From: Thermoguttaceae bacterium
GTDB taxonomy: Bacteria > Planctomycetota > Planctomycetia > Pirellulales > Thermoguttaceae
Assembly (NCBI GenBank): GCA_017407125.1
Contig: JAFQXE010000010.1
Coordinates: 1 to 64,000 of the forward strand
Direction: 5' to 3'
DNA length: 64,000 nucleotides
Shown here: positions 34,369 through 43,550 of the stretch, piece after piece
How positions within the stretch are numbered: the first letter of the stretch is position 1
How the letters are laid out: each line of letters starts with the position of its first letter
The notes under the pieces: generated by a model
The model's database searches: none
What the model saw: the letters and a program-made list of their open reading frames with translations, nothing else
Told to the model about the DNA's origin: nothing
Position numbers and translations under genes: made by a program

Positions 34369-35832
34369 GTGAAATCAGTGATCCAATGGTATAAGTGCAT
34401 AGCTGCTCGCATTCGAAAAATGCCGACCATTTTGGCAATTATAGTCGCATTTGCCAGTAGTGGAGCTGCCATTTATGGGCAAGGCGTCTCTGGCGTACCG
34501 GCTATTCCGCTTGAAGGCGGCGTCTATTATGACTATAACGCTCCTCCGACCCCTGCAGCTCAAACGGCTGTTCCGTCGGGATCTGTAGCGGCAAGCTATG
34601 ATGCAGTCGTAACCGAGCCAGAGGAAATTGCTCATACAAATAATCGTACGACAGATCCAGGAGTAGCAATCAACCCCACCGGTCCATTTGAGAAACGCGG
34701 CGATTATTATGTACGGACAACTGATCGTTATGGCAATCCCAAATACGATTTCGATGAATATTCTCCCGGAATTCTCCCACAACCAATGGGAGGAATGCCT
34801 AACAGCGGACCGGAAAAAATAGATCCGCGCACGTTGCAGCCTTCTGGATTCAAGGGCGCGGCGGGAGATACCATTCTTAACAGCCCGGGCTGTCAGCTTT
34901 GCGGCGGCGGATATGGCAATCCGAAACTTTGGTCTTTTGAATTTGGAACCAAAATCCTTCATCGCGAAGCGCCGGAACATATTCGAGCAATTCCTGACGT
35001 TTTGGCAATGGTCAGCACTCTTACGAATATTCAAGGGTATGCGATTGAAAAGGACAATTCATTTGACATTTCCGCAGGTTTGGACATTCGTGCGAAACGT
35101 TATTTAGGACGCAATGCCAAGAACGTCAATTTCTTCCTTGAATTTGAGTATTGGGGACTCAATGAATGGGAGATGGCTAACAGGTATCAGTTTTTCGGTC
35201 AGAACGCAGATGAGGAATATGTTGCAGAAGATATGGAATACAAGATTCGTTCCAGAGTCAATTCCTTTGAGCTTAATCTTCGCGTTCAGCCGCGTGGAAC
35301 GCTCCACGATCGCATGGTGTATCTTCCCAATGGACGAGTTCAAAGACAATGCCGACAGGGTTGGAGTGGAAACATGCTTGTTGGTATTCGATATTTCGAT
35401 CAAAACGATTACGGTCTTTTGAGCAATCTTACAGAAGGATACTCTGTAGGCTGTGAAACTGACAATAATATGCTTGGTTTCCAGCTTGGAGTGGAACTGA
35501 TTGATCAACACTGTATGTGGAACTGGGGCATTAACGGGAAAATCGCTCCGCTGTACAACTGGTCAGATCGTACTTATACCACTTCATGGGCCGAAGGCTC
35601 CGTAAAAGCTGCTGAGGGACAACTGGCAGGTTTGGCAGATATCGGTCTTTGGGTGAATTATAGATTTACCAAGCGTTGGACGGGGCGTTTCCAGTACAAC
35701 GTTATGTGGGTTACAGGCGTCGCTCAAGCAACAAGCCAGATAGTTCAGGGCGTCAACGCTCGATACGCAATCGATAACGACACCACAGAATTCCTGCAAG
35801 GTTTGACGCTCTCAATGGAATACGCCTGGTAA
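34369..35832 (+). CDS. BBP7-like outer-membrane beta-barrel protein
   Basis: 487 residues with a GTG start chosen because GGAGG lies 9 nt upstream. The signal peptide (MPTILAIIVAFASSGAAIYG) is followed by a low-complexity ~130-residue region and a beta-barrel domain. The barrel has alternating aromatic strands such as WSFEFGTKILHREAP, VNFFLEFEYWGL, SFELNLRVQPRG, GNMLVGIRYFDQNDYG and WTGRFQYNVMWVTGV, and ends in TLSMEYAW with a terminal aromatic, as outer-membrane barrels do. This matches the planctomycete BBP7 porin-like family as I know it. Likely a surface porin or scaffold. A terminator follows. Confidence 0.78.
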   Translation: MKSVIQWYKCIAARIRKMPTILAIIVAFASSGAAIYGQGVSGVPAIPLEGGVYYDYNAPPTPAAQTAVPSGSVAASYDAVVTEPEEIAHTNNRTTDPGVAINPTGPFEKRGDYYVRTTDRYGNPKYDFDEYSPGILPQPMGGMPNSGPEKIDPRTLQPSGFKGAAGDTILNSPGCQLCGGGYGNPKLWSFEFGTKILHREAPEHIRAIPDVLAMVSTLTNIQGYAIEKDNSFDISAGLDIRAKRYLGRNAKNVNFFLEFEYWGLNEWEMANRYQFFGQNADEEYVAEDMEYKIRSRVNSFELNLRVQPRGTLHDRMVYLPNGRVQRQCRQGWSGNMLVGIRYFDQNDYGLLSNLTEGYSVGCETDNNMLGFQLGVELIDQHCMWNWGINGKIAPLYNWSDRTYTTSWAEGSVKAAEGQLAGLADIGLWVNYRFTKRWTGRFQYNVMWVTGVAQATSQIVQGVNARYAIDNDTTEFLQGLTLSMEYAW

Positions 35833-35865
35833 GAGCGTTCAATACCCGGCTTGATAGAAATAATA

Positions 35866-35898
35866 ACGGCGAGAAGGTTGAATCCTCTCGCCGTTTTT
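35866..35898 (+). terminator. Intrinsic terminator after barrel gene
   Basis: AACGGCGAGA / TCTCGCCGTT, 10-bp perfect stem followed by TTTTTTT. It also lies at the convergent end of the cytochrome gene. Confidence 0.9.
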
Positions 35899-35934
35899 TT
35901 GTTTCAAATCAGAACGATATGATGTTACCGTTGT

Positions 35935-37764
35935 TTACAGAGACAGAACGTACTCGCAAAGAGCTTCGATTTCTTCTTCTGTAAGTTGAACGTCCTGAAG
36001 TTCGTGCTTTCCTTCAACGAACAGCTCTTTCATGGTAACATAACGTCCATCGTGAAGATAAGGCGCCGTTCTCCATACTTCCAGCAGAGTTGGCGTATCC
36101 CAGTCGTCTCGCTGGTCAAATTCCGCTCGCGTTTTGACGTTGTGCATTTGCATGTCGGTGTAGTATTCTCCGCCGTGACAAACGTCGCACTTGGCTTTCT
36201 TGAATACTTCTTTTCCCTTGAGAGCCTTTTCGGACAACTGACCGTTTACCAGGTACGGGCTGGGTACAGCTTCCATGGCTTCGATGAATTCGTCGATGCA
36301 CTGAGCGTCTTCTTCCGGTCTGACGGCGAACTGAATAAACTGAATTCCCTTGCGGACGCAGGCGTGATGGTCAGGACGAATGCCGGAAATCATGGTCGGC
36401 GGGGTTTTGTCTGAACGGAACAGGGATTTAGCGTTTTTCGGGTTGCCCATGCCGTCGTTCATCAAGTCCCAGTTGAGGGCGTCAACGCGGGCGTTGGGGT
36501 GACACGTCGCGCAAGACTGCCATTGCTGGAAGCACAGCGAGGCGTCGCCGAAGAACATCTGTCCTTTGCGAACTTTGCTCATTTCCTGCTGCGGGCCCAG
36601 TTCAATTTTGCCGGTGCAGCGCTTCGAGCGCAAATTGACAATGTCGATTTCATCCGAGAAATACAGCGGCGTATACGCTTTGTTGTCTGTTACAACGATT
36701 GATCGGGGAGCAACGCCCTTGAGTCGAACGCGGTTTCTCATTCCCACCAAAAACGAGAGGTCGTTGGGAACGTCCGCCGCCGTCGCCGCCGTGTAAATAC
36801 CCGCGTTTTCCGTGGTCTTTTCCGGCATCGCCAAGAGCTTTTCTATCATCTTTTCGTTGTCGATAATGCTCATTTCCGACGTTCCGGAATGAGTTACCAG
36901 CAGCGTTTTAGAATCTGGCGTGAACGCGATTCCGTACGGGTTGGCGGCGCCCAGGTCGATGTCGTCCAGAAGAACGACGTTAACCAGTTTTTTGGCTTCG
37001 ACGTCAATAACCGCAAGAGCGTTTGTATTCATCCAGCCGCGTTCCACCTGAGTGGTTGGCATTTGATATCGCGCCAAAATATTAGTCGCGTAAGCGTATT
37101 TGCCATCTGGAGATACACGAATTTCATGAACGGACGAGCAGCCGTTAATCAGACGAATAGACGTCGCGGTATTGGTCGCGGTGTCGATAACGCCGATTTC
37201 AGAAGCAACATCGTAACCGTCAGCGCGATCGTTGGGAATAAAGTTGGCAACGAAAACCGTTTTACCGTCTGGGGTTATGTCGCAGGAAACCGGTTCGCGA
37301 ACGACTGGAACCTTGGCGATCTCTTTGCCCTGTTCCAGATCGACGACGGAAACGTTATTGTTGAACTGATTGCAGACGTAAACGCGTTTTCCGTCTGGAG
37401 TTAAGCAGGGAGAACAAGGCGTGTGTCCGACTTTAATCGCTTTTTCGACTGAGCCGTTTTCTGCCGACATGACCAACAACTCCCCTTCTGGTCTGGTAAC
37501 GGTTACGTAAAGAGTTTTGTCATCTTTAGATATGGCAATTCCTGTTGGCGTTGCTGGCGTGGGGAATTCTGCGGCAACGCTCTTTCCCGCCAAATCGACT
37601 TTACTGACGGACTTGCCGTCCATATTAACAACAAACAGAAAAGCCCCGTCTGAACTTTGACAAATCGAACACGGACCTAAATAGCGCGGAGTTTCTTCGC
37701 CCTGTACCGAAAAGGACGAAATGACTGCCGTTATAAGGGTCAACAGAAAAACAATGCGTTTCAT
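35935..37764 (-). CDS. Secreted beta-propeller (YVTN-like) / diheme cytochrome c protein
   Basis: 609 residues with a signal peptide (FLLTLITAVISSFSVQG). The N-terminal ~400 residues form a propeller of YVTN-like blades (LFVVNMDGKSVSKVDL, TLYVTVTRPEGELLVM, VYVCNQFNNNVSVVDL, VFVANF…). The C-terminal region has two c-heme sites, CATCH near 425 and CDVCH near 530, in the arrangement of the di-heme cytochrome c peroxidase/MauG superfamily. So an exported electron-transfer or peroxide-handling enzyme is likely; the substrate is not known. Requires a c-type heme maturation system elsewhere. Single gene. Confidence 0.85.
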   Translation of the reverse strand: MKRIVFLLTLITAVISSFSVQGEETPRYLGPCSICQSSDGAFLFVVNMDGKSVSKVDLAGKSVAAEFPTPATPTGIAISKDDKTLYVTVTRPEGELLVMSAENGSVEKAIKVGHTPCSPCLTPDGKRVYVCNQFNNNVSVVDLEQGKEIAKVPVVREPVSCDITPDGKTVFVANFIPNDRADGYDVASEIGVIDTATNTATSIRLINGCSSVHEIRVSPDGKYAYATNILARYQMPTTQVERGWMNTNALAVIDVEAKKLVNVVLLDDIDLGAANPYGIAFTPDSKTLLVTHSGTSEMSIIDNEKMIEKLLAMPEKTTENAGIYTAATAADVPNDLSFLVGMRNRVRLKGVAPRSIVVTDNKAYTPLYFSDEIDIVNLRSKRCTGKIELGPQQEMSKVRKGQMFFGDASLCFQQWQSCATCHPNARVDALNWDLMNDGMGNPKNAKSLFRSDKTPPTMISGIRPDHHACVRKGIQFIQFAVRPEEDAQCIDEFIEAMEAVPSPYLVNGQLSEKALKGKEVFKKAKCDVCHGGEYYTDMQMHNVKTRAEFDQRDDWDTPTLLEVWRTAPYLHDGRYVTMKELFVEGKHELQDVQLTEEEIEALCEYVLSL

Positions 37765-38242
37765 AATAATAAAGTGGTAAGTGGTTTGTGGAAAGTGGTA
37801 AGTGGTTAGTGGTAAGTGAAAAGAAAAAGGTCTGATAAGACGCTTTGCGTCCTTACAACTTAATACTAAGCGCTTACCACTACTAATAGCGTCCTTGACG
37901 CCTATTTTTCTTTATTATATAGCAATCTCAAATAAAAGTCGAGAGGAGACAGGGAAAAATATCAAAATTTTAAGAAATTATCAGATTCGGGAGTGGGGAT
38001 TAGGGAGCAGGAATAGGATTATTTCAATATGCTCATCACTTCGAGCCGTCTGTCAATCTAGGCAACCTAACAAAAGAATTATTTTTTTAATGATTTTCTC
38101 AATTTTGTCGATTATGCGGACGATAACAGTAATTGGTTCCTCTTGCTATGAGGAAATCAGTAAACCAAATAGAATTGTCAATCCGTTTTTGAACGTCAAA
38201 AAAGACTTTGCCGTTCAACCCAAAAGAAAGAGGTTTTCCACT
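37765..38242. repeat. Heptamer repeats and leader of Cys-rich lipoprotein
   Basis: 37779–37825: GTGGTAA/GTGGTTT/GTGGTTA units; core CGCTTTGCG at 37841–37849; right arm TTACAAC…TTACCAC to 37885. The remainder to 38242 is AT-rich, with a small hairpin TTCCTC/GAGGAA (38137–38155). An open frame runs through it in phase with the lipoprotein, but the repeat content and the lipobox argue against coding. Confidence 0.75.
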
Positions 38243-39247
38243 ATGAAACGAATCATCACATTGGCTGCGATTGTTAGTATCGCGTCCTTCCTGACGGGTT
38301 GCTGCTGCTATGGCCCGTACGGTTATAATTACGCTCCATGCGGTCCTTACGGCGGAGCGTGCGACTCCTGCCCGGCAACGGCGGCAACGTCCAGCGACTT
38401 GTTTACTCCGTGTGGAGTTGGCGGCTGCAATACCGGCGTTTGCGGTCCTGTTTGCGGTCCTGTTTGCGGCCCGAATTATTGCGATCCATGTTTCACTGGA
38501 TACTATGGTTATCCGTGCTGCCCGCTGCTGACAATCGTTTCCATTCCGTTCCGCGTTGTCGAAGAACTTTGGATGTGCGCTGCCGGTCATTGGCCCAACA
38601 CAGGCTGCAGCCAAATCTACTGGGGTGAATGGAGCGACCCGCCCTGCCCCGATCCGTGCTGCTTTAACAACTACGCTGGACCGTGCTCGTCTCGATATTG
38701 CGGCGCAACTGCCTGCCGTGGAACCGTCGGCTGCAATTCCGGCTGCTCCAGCTGCGGCGATGGCGGATACGGTTTCGGATACGGCGACGGCATGATTTAC
38801 GACGGCGGCATGGACGGCGAAGTTATTATGGATTCCGCCGCTCCCACTCCGGCTACTCGCCCCGCCCCTGGACGTCCGCAGGTAATCCAGCCGACTCCAG
38901 CTCCCGCCCCGGGAACGTCAACTTCCAACTGCCGAAACTGCAATCAGAATCGTCAGGCGGCCGTTCAGAATCCAACAACGTATCGTGCGGCGAAGTCCCC
39001 CAACGGAGCCATTCAGCAGATTCAATATCAGCAGCCGGTTCAGAGAACCTACGCTCCCGCTCAGCCCAACAACGTTAATCTCCCCGCTGACGTCATGAAT
39101 CAACTGCCTCCGGGAGCGGTCATCGTCTCTGACGAAGTTGTATCCGCTCAGGCGACAACGAAAGCTGGCGGCGACTCCTACGCTCCGGTTCTCCCCGCCA
39201 CTGGAAATCAGTGGAAGTCGGCTGCCGTCAAACGAACAGCGCGTTAA
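38243..39247 (+). CDS. Cys/Gly/Pro-rich lipoprotein
   Basis: 334 residues from ATG 38243 (AGAGG upstream). Signal peptide II site FLTGC, with lipidated Cys at about residue 20. The N-terminal half is extraordinarily rich in cysteine and glycine (CCCYGPYGYNY, CGPVCGPVCGPNYCDPC, CNSGCSSCGDGGYGFGYGDG) and includes one more conventional hydrophobic segment (LTIVSIPFRVVEELWM). The C-terminal half is Pro/Gln/Ala-rich and ends KRTAR. Probably a disulfide-crosslinked envelope protein, as in the Cys-rich planctomycete cell-wall proteins; this is inference. A period-7 inverted repeat lies upstream. Confidence 0.72.
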   Translation: MKRIITLAAIVSIASFLTGCCCYGPYGYNYAPCGPYGGACDSCPATAATSSDLFTPCGVGGCNTGVCGPVCGPVCGPNYCDPCFTGYYGYPCCPLLTIVSIPFRVVEELWMCAAGHWPNTGCSQIYWGEWSDPPCPDPCCFNNYAGPCSSRYCGATACRGTVGCNSGCSSCGDGGYGFGYGDGMIYDGGMDGEVIMDSAAPTPATRPAPGRPQVIQPTPAPAPGTSTSNCRNCNQNRQAAVQNPTTYRAAKSPNGAIQQIQYQQPVQRTYAPAQPNNVNLPADVMNQLPPGAVIVSDEVVSAQATTKAGGDSYAPVLPATGNQWKSAAVKRTAR

Positions 39248-39279
39248 TTAAAAAACAATTTGGGAAAACGGATTTTTAT

Positions 39280-39443
39280 AATGTGTAATTCGTAATTCGT
39301 AATGCGTAATTAAAAAACGTATTATCAAATTACGAATTACTTTTTATTTATAGGTGCAATTCGTAATTGAACTGCGAGTTGCAAAATGGTTTTATGGGGC
39401 GCTTTGCGCCAATTACGCATTACGCATTGCAAATTACGAATTA
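39280..39443. repeat. Inverted heptamer arrays around CGCTTTGCG, upstream of acpS
   Basis: Left: CGTAATT, CGTAATT, CGTAATG, CGTAATT. Core CGCTTTGCG at 39400–39408. Right: TTACGCA, TTACGCA, then TTACGAA, ending 2 bp before the acpS ATG. An inner inverted AATTACGAATTAC also occurs near 39330. Confidence 0.88.
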
Positions 39444-39854
39444 ATGAAAGTCTACGGAATCGGTACGGATATAACGGAAATCTCACGAATTGCGGACATG
39501 CTTGCCCGCCATGGCGATTCTTTTAAAAATCTGACGTTTACAGAACTGGAAATTCGTTACTGTGAAGGTCATAAGAATTCAAATGAAAATTTTGCAGCGC
39601 GATGGAGCGCCAAAGAGGCGATTCTCAAAGCGTTGGGAACCGGTTATGCCGACGGGATCAGATGGCGCGATCTGGAAATTCGCAATCTGCTGTCAGGAAA
39701 ACCGATTGTCGCTATCGGCGGACGCGTTCTGGAAATCGCCCGCGAGAAAAAACTTTGCGACTTTCAGATTACAATGTCGCACTGCAAGACGTACGCAACT
39801 GCAACTGCGATAATCATACAGGGCAACGATGTCTATAGTGAGATAATTGAATAA
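39444..39854 (+). CDS. acpS: Holo-[acyl-carrier-protein] synthase
   Basis: 136 residues from ATG 39444. It transfers 4'-phosphopantetheine from CoA to the serine of ACP. IGTDITEISRI (Mg ligand Asp near 8) and the second signature FAARWSAKEAILKALG (with Glu) are both present, plus SGKPIV and SHCKTYATA. The upstream open frame from 39354 is made of heptamer repeats and is not part of the gene. The stop TAA overlaps the beginning of the 3'-end element (TAATGG). Confidence 0.94.
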   Translation: MKVYGIGTDITEISRIADMLARHGDSFKNLTFTELEIRYCEGHKNSNENFAARWSAKEAILKALGTGYADGIRWRDLEIRNLLSGKPIVAIGGRVLEIAREKKLCDFQITMSHCKTYATATAIIIQGNDVYSEIIE

Positions 39855-39915
39855 TGGAAGGCGGTAATGAAGCGACCAGCGAGAGCGGAATTACGCATTC
39901 GCCGATAGGCGAACC
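39853..39915 (+). repeat. 3'-end palindromic element, copy 3
   Basis: Same orientation as acpS and overlapping its stop. Starts ATGGAAGGCGGTAATGAAGC; ends with hairpin TTCGCCGATAGGCGAA. Read through it would encode MEGGNEATSESGITHSP, similar to the tail of XseA. Confidence 0.85.
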
Positions 39916-39938
39916 AACGGCTCGTCTAAGATTTTCCC

Positions 39939-41486
39939 CTATTGCTTTCCACAATAAACAAACGCCACCCGTCCCAGCGGCTCAACAACGCCGTGATCGT
40001 ACCAGTCGAGTGGATCGCGGCACGACTCGGTTGAATCTACAAACTTAAAGTCAAAGCGGAACGAGTTCGACATAATCCCCAACGCGCTGCGCGGAACGGC
40101 AAGCGTCATGACGTCTCCGTCGATTTTCATTTCGCCCAGTCCGTTGACGGGTTTGCCGTTGACGAGAATCTGCATGAAGTCTCCCTCGTCTTCTTTGCCG
40201 ACAATGGGCTTTTGCGTCTTGACGATAAATGTAACGCTCTGCTGATCGTGCATGACGTCAATCCATTCCGGCGCGTTGCGCTGAGTTCGGTTGACGTAAC
40301 GAGTCCCGTAGCCGTCATGGTCGCGCGGCATGGCAGAATCGGCAAAACAGCGGTATCGTTTACAGGCGTTGGGCGGGTTCGGCTCGGCGTCCGAGATTCC
40401 CTTGAACTTCCGGACGTTTTCGCGAAGCAGGAGAAAGTAATTGTCGCCATAGCCGCCGCGCATCATCTCAATGTCGCGGGAATACTCATGGTTTGCGCAA
40501 TCGACGAACATGACAGGACGGTTGGGCTGTCCGTGATAACGACCGGCAATCCATTCATTCCAGCCTGTTACAAGAACAATATCAGGCTTCGCCTCGAACG
40601 CTGCGTCCCACTGTTCCTGGAAGTTGTATCCTTTCTTCCATGCGTCCGGAGCCGGGTCGTTCGCGCCGTTGTGAAACGCCCGCCCGCGGTTCCCGGTTTC
40701 GCCGTATAAGACGCTGTCGCCGAATCGAAGCTGCGGATGCTGAGCGACGGAAACGTTCATCACGGTTTTCGCAACGTCCTCTCCTTCAAAAAGACGCTGC
40801 GGACGTCTGAAATCCATCCACGGCCAGCCCCCTTTTTTGGACCCCTCGTTGGGCCACTGCGGTTTGACGATTGTAAAGAATTCCTTCATCTCGTCGGAGC
40901 ATTGCTCCTTCTTCGCGACAACGACAGGCTTCCCATCCAGCATGAACCAGACCTCTTTCGCAAAGCCGGGCTTGTAGATCGCCTCGTATAACCTCTCAAC
41001 GGTTCTTCCGGAACCGGCGTTTGTATAGAACATCACTTTCGGCGGATTCCAGCCCGCGTCGTGGTATTCCTTCAAAACGCTCATGACAAGCTTGGCGTTC
41101 TTCTCGTAGATGGCGGAGTTCGTTACATCGAAGAAAAGGAAGTCGATATCGCATTGCATAAGCAGCTTTACGTGACGACGTACAACCCATTCATCATCGG
41201 AGAAATAGTATCCGTAAAGCGGCTCGCCCCAGTGATGAAACGTCCCTACAGGCCCCCAAGCAGGACTGTCCGGATTGGCGGCGGCGTTTGGGTCTGCCGC
41301 CAGAATCTTCGATATATCGTAGGGTCCTCGGCGTCCATGCTCGCCCAGCCAGAGAAAATAAAACAGCCCCACCTGGCGTTCGTTCGCTGGTTCGCTGACG
41401 CTGTCCGCCATCACAAACGCAGGCAGCGCCAACGTCAGGAACGTAAACGCCAGCAAGAGCCATTTCGTTGTCAGTCGCGTTATCAT
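39939..41486 (-). CDS. Secreted GH99-like glycoside hydrolase
   Basis: 515 residues with a signal peptide (WLLLAFTFLTLALPAFVMA). The catalytic domain has VGLFYFLWLGEHGRRGPYD, WGPVGTFHHWGEPLYGYY, DIDFLFFDVTN and VTGWNEWIAGRYHG. The order resembles GH99/GH71-like TIM barrels (F-Y..W near the start, WNEW near the end). A C-terminal region of ~130 residues looks like a beta-sandwich accessory domain. Probably cleaves exported or environmental glycans, e.g. mannan or glycosaminoglycan; the substrate is unknown. Another glycan enzyme lies at 44343. Confidence 0.75.
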   Translation of the reverse strand: MITRLTTKWLLLAFTFLTLALPAFVMADSVSEPANERQVGLFYFLWLGEHGRRGPYDISKILAADPNAAANPDSPAWGPVGTFHHWGEPLYGYYFSDDEWVVRRHVKLLMQCDIDFLFFDVTNSAIYEKNAKLVMSVLKEYHDAGWNPPKVMFYTNAGSGRTVERLYEAIYKPGFAKEVWFMLDGKPVVVAKKEQCSDEMKEFFTIVKPQWPNEGSKKGGWPWMDFRRPQRLFEGEDVAKTVMNVSVAQHPQLRFGDSVLYGETGNRGRAFHNGANDPAPDAWKKGYNFQEQWDAAFEAKPDIVLVTGWNEWIAGRYHGQPNRPVMFVDCANHEYSRDIEMMRGGYGDNYFLLLRENVRKFKGISDAEPNPPNACKRYRCFADSAMPRDHDGYGTRYVNRTQRNAPEWIDVMHDQQSVTFIVKTQKPIVGKEDEGDFMQILVNGKPVNGLGEMKIDGDVMTLAVPRSALGIMSNSFRFDFKFVDSTESCRDPLDWYDHGVVEPLGRVAFVYCGKQ

Positions 41487-41500
41487 CGTCTGTTTAAATC

Positions 41501-42667
41501 TTACAGGCTTTCCCGGAAGATGGCAAGAATTTCGTCACGAGTCAGGATTTTGTATCCGCCTTTGAGAATGAGCGTGGCGTCGGCGAGTTTATCCAGCATC
41601 GCCTCGGACGCGCCCAGTTCTGTGATGTTCATCGCAACGCCGATCTCGCGCATCCACGCCTCAAAAGCTTTCAAGCCTTCCTCGGCGATTTCCGTCTCGC
41701 TCTTTCCGTCCGGATTTACGCCCCAGACGTTTTGAGCAAAGCGGACAAATCGCTTCAGTCCGTAAGGCATGATTAAACGATAGTACGGGAGCGAAACCGC
41801 CGAAAGCGTCATTCCGTGCGTCGCGTCCGTCAGAGCGCTGACCGCCTGACCGAGCATGTGAACCTCCCAGTCGGTCGATTTGCCTTTCGCAATGAGCGTA
41901 TTGAGCGCCCAGGTCGCTGTCCACATGATGTTGGAGCGGGCTTCGTAATCCTCCGGATTTTTAATGGCAATGCGCGAGGAATGAATCAGCGAAAGCATAA
42001 GCCCTTCTGCGATGTAGTCGCTTGTAGAGTCGTCTTCGCCGCTGAGATACTGTTCCAGAATGTGACACATGATATCAAAAAAACCGGCAACCATCTGACG
42101 GCGGGGAACGCTGAACGTGAACCGCGGATTGAGAATCGCGAACTTCGGGAAGACGTCAGGGCCGAAGACTTTCCCGATTTTCAGATTTGCATCGTGGTTG
42201 GTAATAACCGAGCCGCCGTTCATTTCGCTGCCGGTGCCGACCATTGTCAGGACGTCCCCGACGGGAATAATACGGCAGCTTGGCTCCTCGAAACGAATAA
42301 AATACTTCTCCCACGGGTCTTCTTCACACCACGCGGAAACGCTGACGGCTTTGGCGTAGTCTATCGTAGACCCGCCGCCGACGGCGAGAATGAGATCGAC
42401 ATTGTTTTCTCTGGCAAGCGCCGCGCCGTGAAGCATTTTTTCCAGAGTCGGGTTCGGCATGACCCCGCCGTCCTCGACAATCGTCTTGCCTGCGGACTTG
42501 AGAATCTCAACGACCTGGTCGTAAATGCCGTTCTTCTTGATGGACCCGCCGCCATAGCACAGTTGAACAACGGGGCCAAAGGCTTTGAGTTCGTCAGCAA
42601 GAGCGTCCATGGCGTTTTCGCCGAAATGCAGTCTTGTCGGGTTATGGAATGTAAAGTTTCCGTTCAT
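41501..42667 (-). CDS. Iron-containing alcohol dehydrogenase (BdhA/YqhD type)
   Basis: 388 residues. Reduces aldehydes or oxidises alcohols with NAD(P)H, cytoplasmic. The N-terminal part has the GGGS phosphate-binding loop (LILAVGGGSTIDYAKAV) and the metal ligands are in GFFDIMCHILEQ and DATHGMTLSAV with DWEVHMLGQ, all as in YqhD/BDH. Last gene of a minus-strand cluster that begins at the TSCPD gene. GGAG lies before the ATG. Confidence 0.9.
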   Translation of the reverse strand: MNGNFTFHNPTRLHFGENAMDALADELKAFGPVVQLCYGGGSIKKNGIYDQVVEILKSAGKTIVEDGGVMPNPTLEKMLHGAALARENNVDLILAVGGGSTIDYAKAVSVSAWCEEDPWEKYFIRFEEPSCRIIPVGDVLTMVGTGSEMNGGSVITNHDANLKIGKVFGPDVFPKFAILNPRFTFSVPRRQMVAGFFDIMCHILEQYLSGEDDSTSDYIAEGLMLSLIHSSRIAIKNPEDYEARSNIMWTATWALNTLIAKGKSTDWEVHMLGQAVSALTDATHGMTLSAVSLPYYRLIMPYGLKRFVRFAQNVWGVNPDGKSETEIAEEGLKAFEAWMREIGVAMNITELGASEAMLDKLADATLILKGGYKILTRDEILAIFRESL

Positions 42668-42784
42668 GGTTTGTTCTCCGTTACAATAATTAATGGGTTA
42701 AGTAAATCTGATTTCGTTTATATTCTAAATAGGGCGATCTCCAGATTATCTCACGGTTCTCAAATACGCGCCTTCGCTATTCCG

Positions 42785-43528
42785 TTACTTGTAATTCCGA
42801 ATTCGGACGTCGATGGACTCGCCTTTGAGCAGTTCGGCGACTCGTTTGACGGGCGTATCGGAGTAGTGGTACGGGAAGAGCGTCTTCGGCTTTATCGTCT
42901 TTGCCGCTTTCGCGACCTGTTCCGGGGTCATCGTGTATGGCTGGTTGCAGGGCAGGAACGCGACGTCGATGTCCGTCAGAGCCGCCATTTCAGGGATGTC
43001 CTCCGTGTCGCCGGCAATGTAAATGCGGAGTCCGTCAATGGTCAGCACGTAGCCGTTGTCGCGTCCTTTGGGATGAAACTGCGTATGCCCGGGCGTCGTG
43101 TTATAGGCAGGGACGGCTTCAATCGTAATGCCTTTGGCAATCGTAAGACTATCGCCGTTCTTAAGCGCCGTACAGGAGCCGAGCTTCTTCTCAACGGCGG
43201 GATTGACGATAATCTGAGTTCCGCTCTTCTTAAGCGCGGTTATCGCAGCGGGATCACAGTGGTCGAAATGCTCATGCGTAATGAGAATGACGTCCGCCTT
43301 CGGAAACGCCGAGTAGTTCGTCTGCGGTTCGAGCTTCACGACGGGGTCCACCTGAATCTCAAGTCCGTCGTACTGGATTCGCAGACTGGCGTGTTTGATG
43401 GCGGTAATTGTAACGGTCTTACCGCTCTTTGTTGTAAACTCGTCCGTCTGAAAGTTGCCAGACGCGAAACATCCTGTTGTAAATGATATTGTCATAGCAA
43501 TTGTAGCAAAAAGGGGTAGCGCTTTCAT
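42785..43528 (-). CDS. Exported metallo-beta-lactamase-fold hydrolase (UlaG-like)
   Basis: 247 residues. An N-terminal signal-like segment (LFATIAMTISFTTGCFASG) suggests export or lipid anchoring, though the lipobox is non-canonical (FTTGC). The hydrolase core has ITAIKHASLRIQYDG, then VILITHEHFDHCD (H-x-H-x-D-H), and later GHTQFHPKG, IYIAGDTEDIPEM and PYHYSDTP. Family members hydrolyse lactones or phosphoesters; the substrate is not readable here. It lies between a Fe-ADH and an ABM gene on the same strand. Confidence 0.82.
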   Translation of the reverse strand: MKALPLFATIAMTISFTTGCFASGNFQTDEFTTKSGKTVTITAIKHASLRIQYDGLEIQVDPVVKLEPQTNYSAFPKADVILITHEHFDHCDPAAITALKKSGTQIIVNPAVEKKLGSCTALKNGDSLTIAKGITIEAVPAYNTTPGHTQFHPKGRDNGYVLTIDGLRIYIAGDTEDIPEMAALTDIDVAFLPCNQPYTMTPEQVAKAAKTIKPKTLFPYHYSDTPVKRVAELLKGESIDVRIRNYK

Positions 43529-43550
43529 GGTTATTTTTCTTGGTTAGGCG

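Noticed and set aside
37895..38242. N-terminal extension of the Cys-rich lipoprotein by 116 codons
   Set aside because: The lipobox FLTGC fits a start at 38243 with AGAGG upstream, and the extension runs through AT-rich repeat-flanked sequence.
41816..43486. A 556-codon open frame antisense to the Fe-ADH and MBL genes
   Set aside because: The opposite strand encodes two clear enzymes with intact metal motifs; this frame has no motif and is a shadow of GC-biased third positions.
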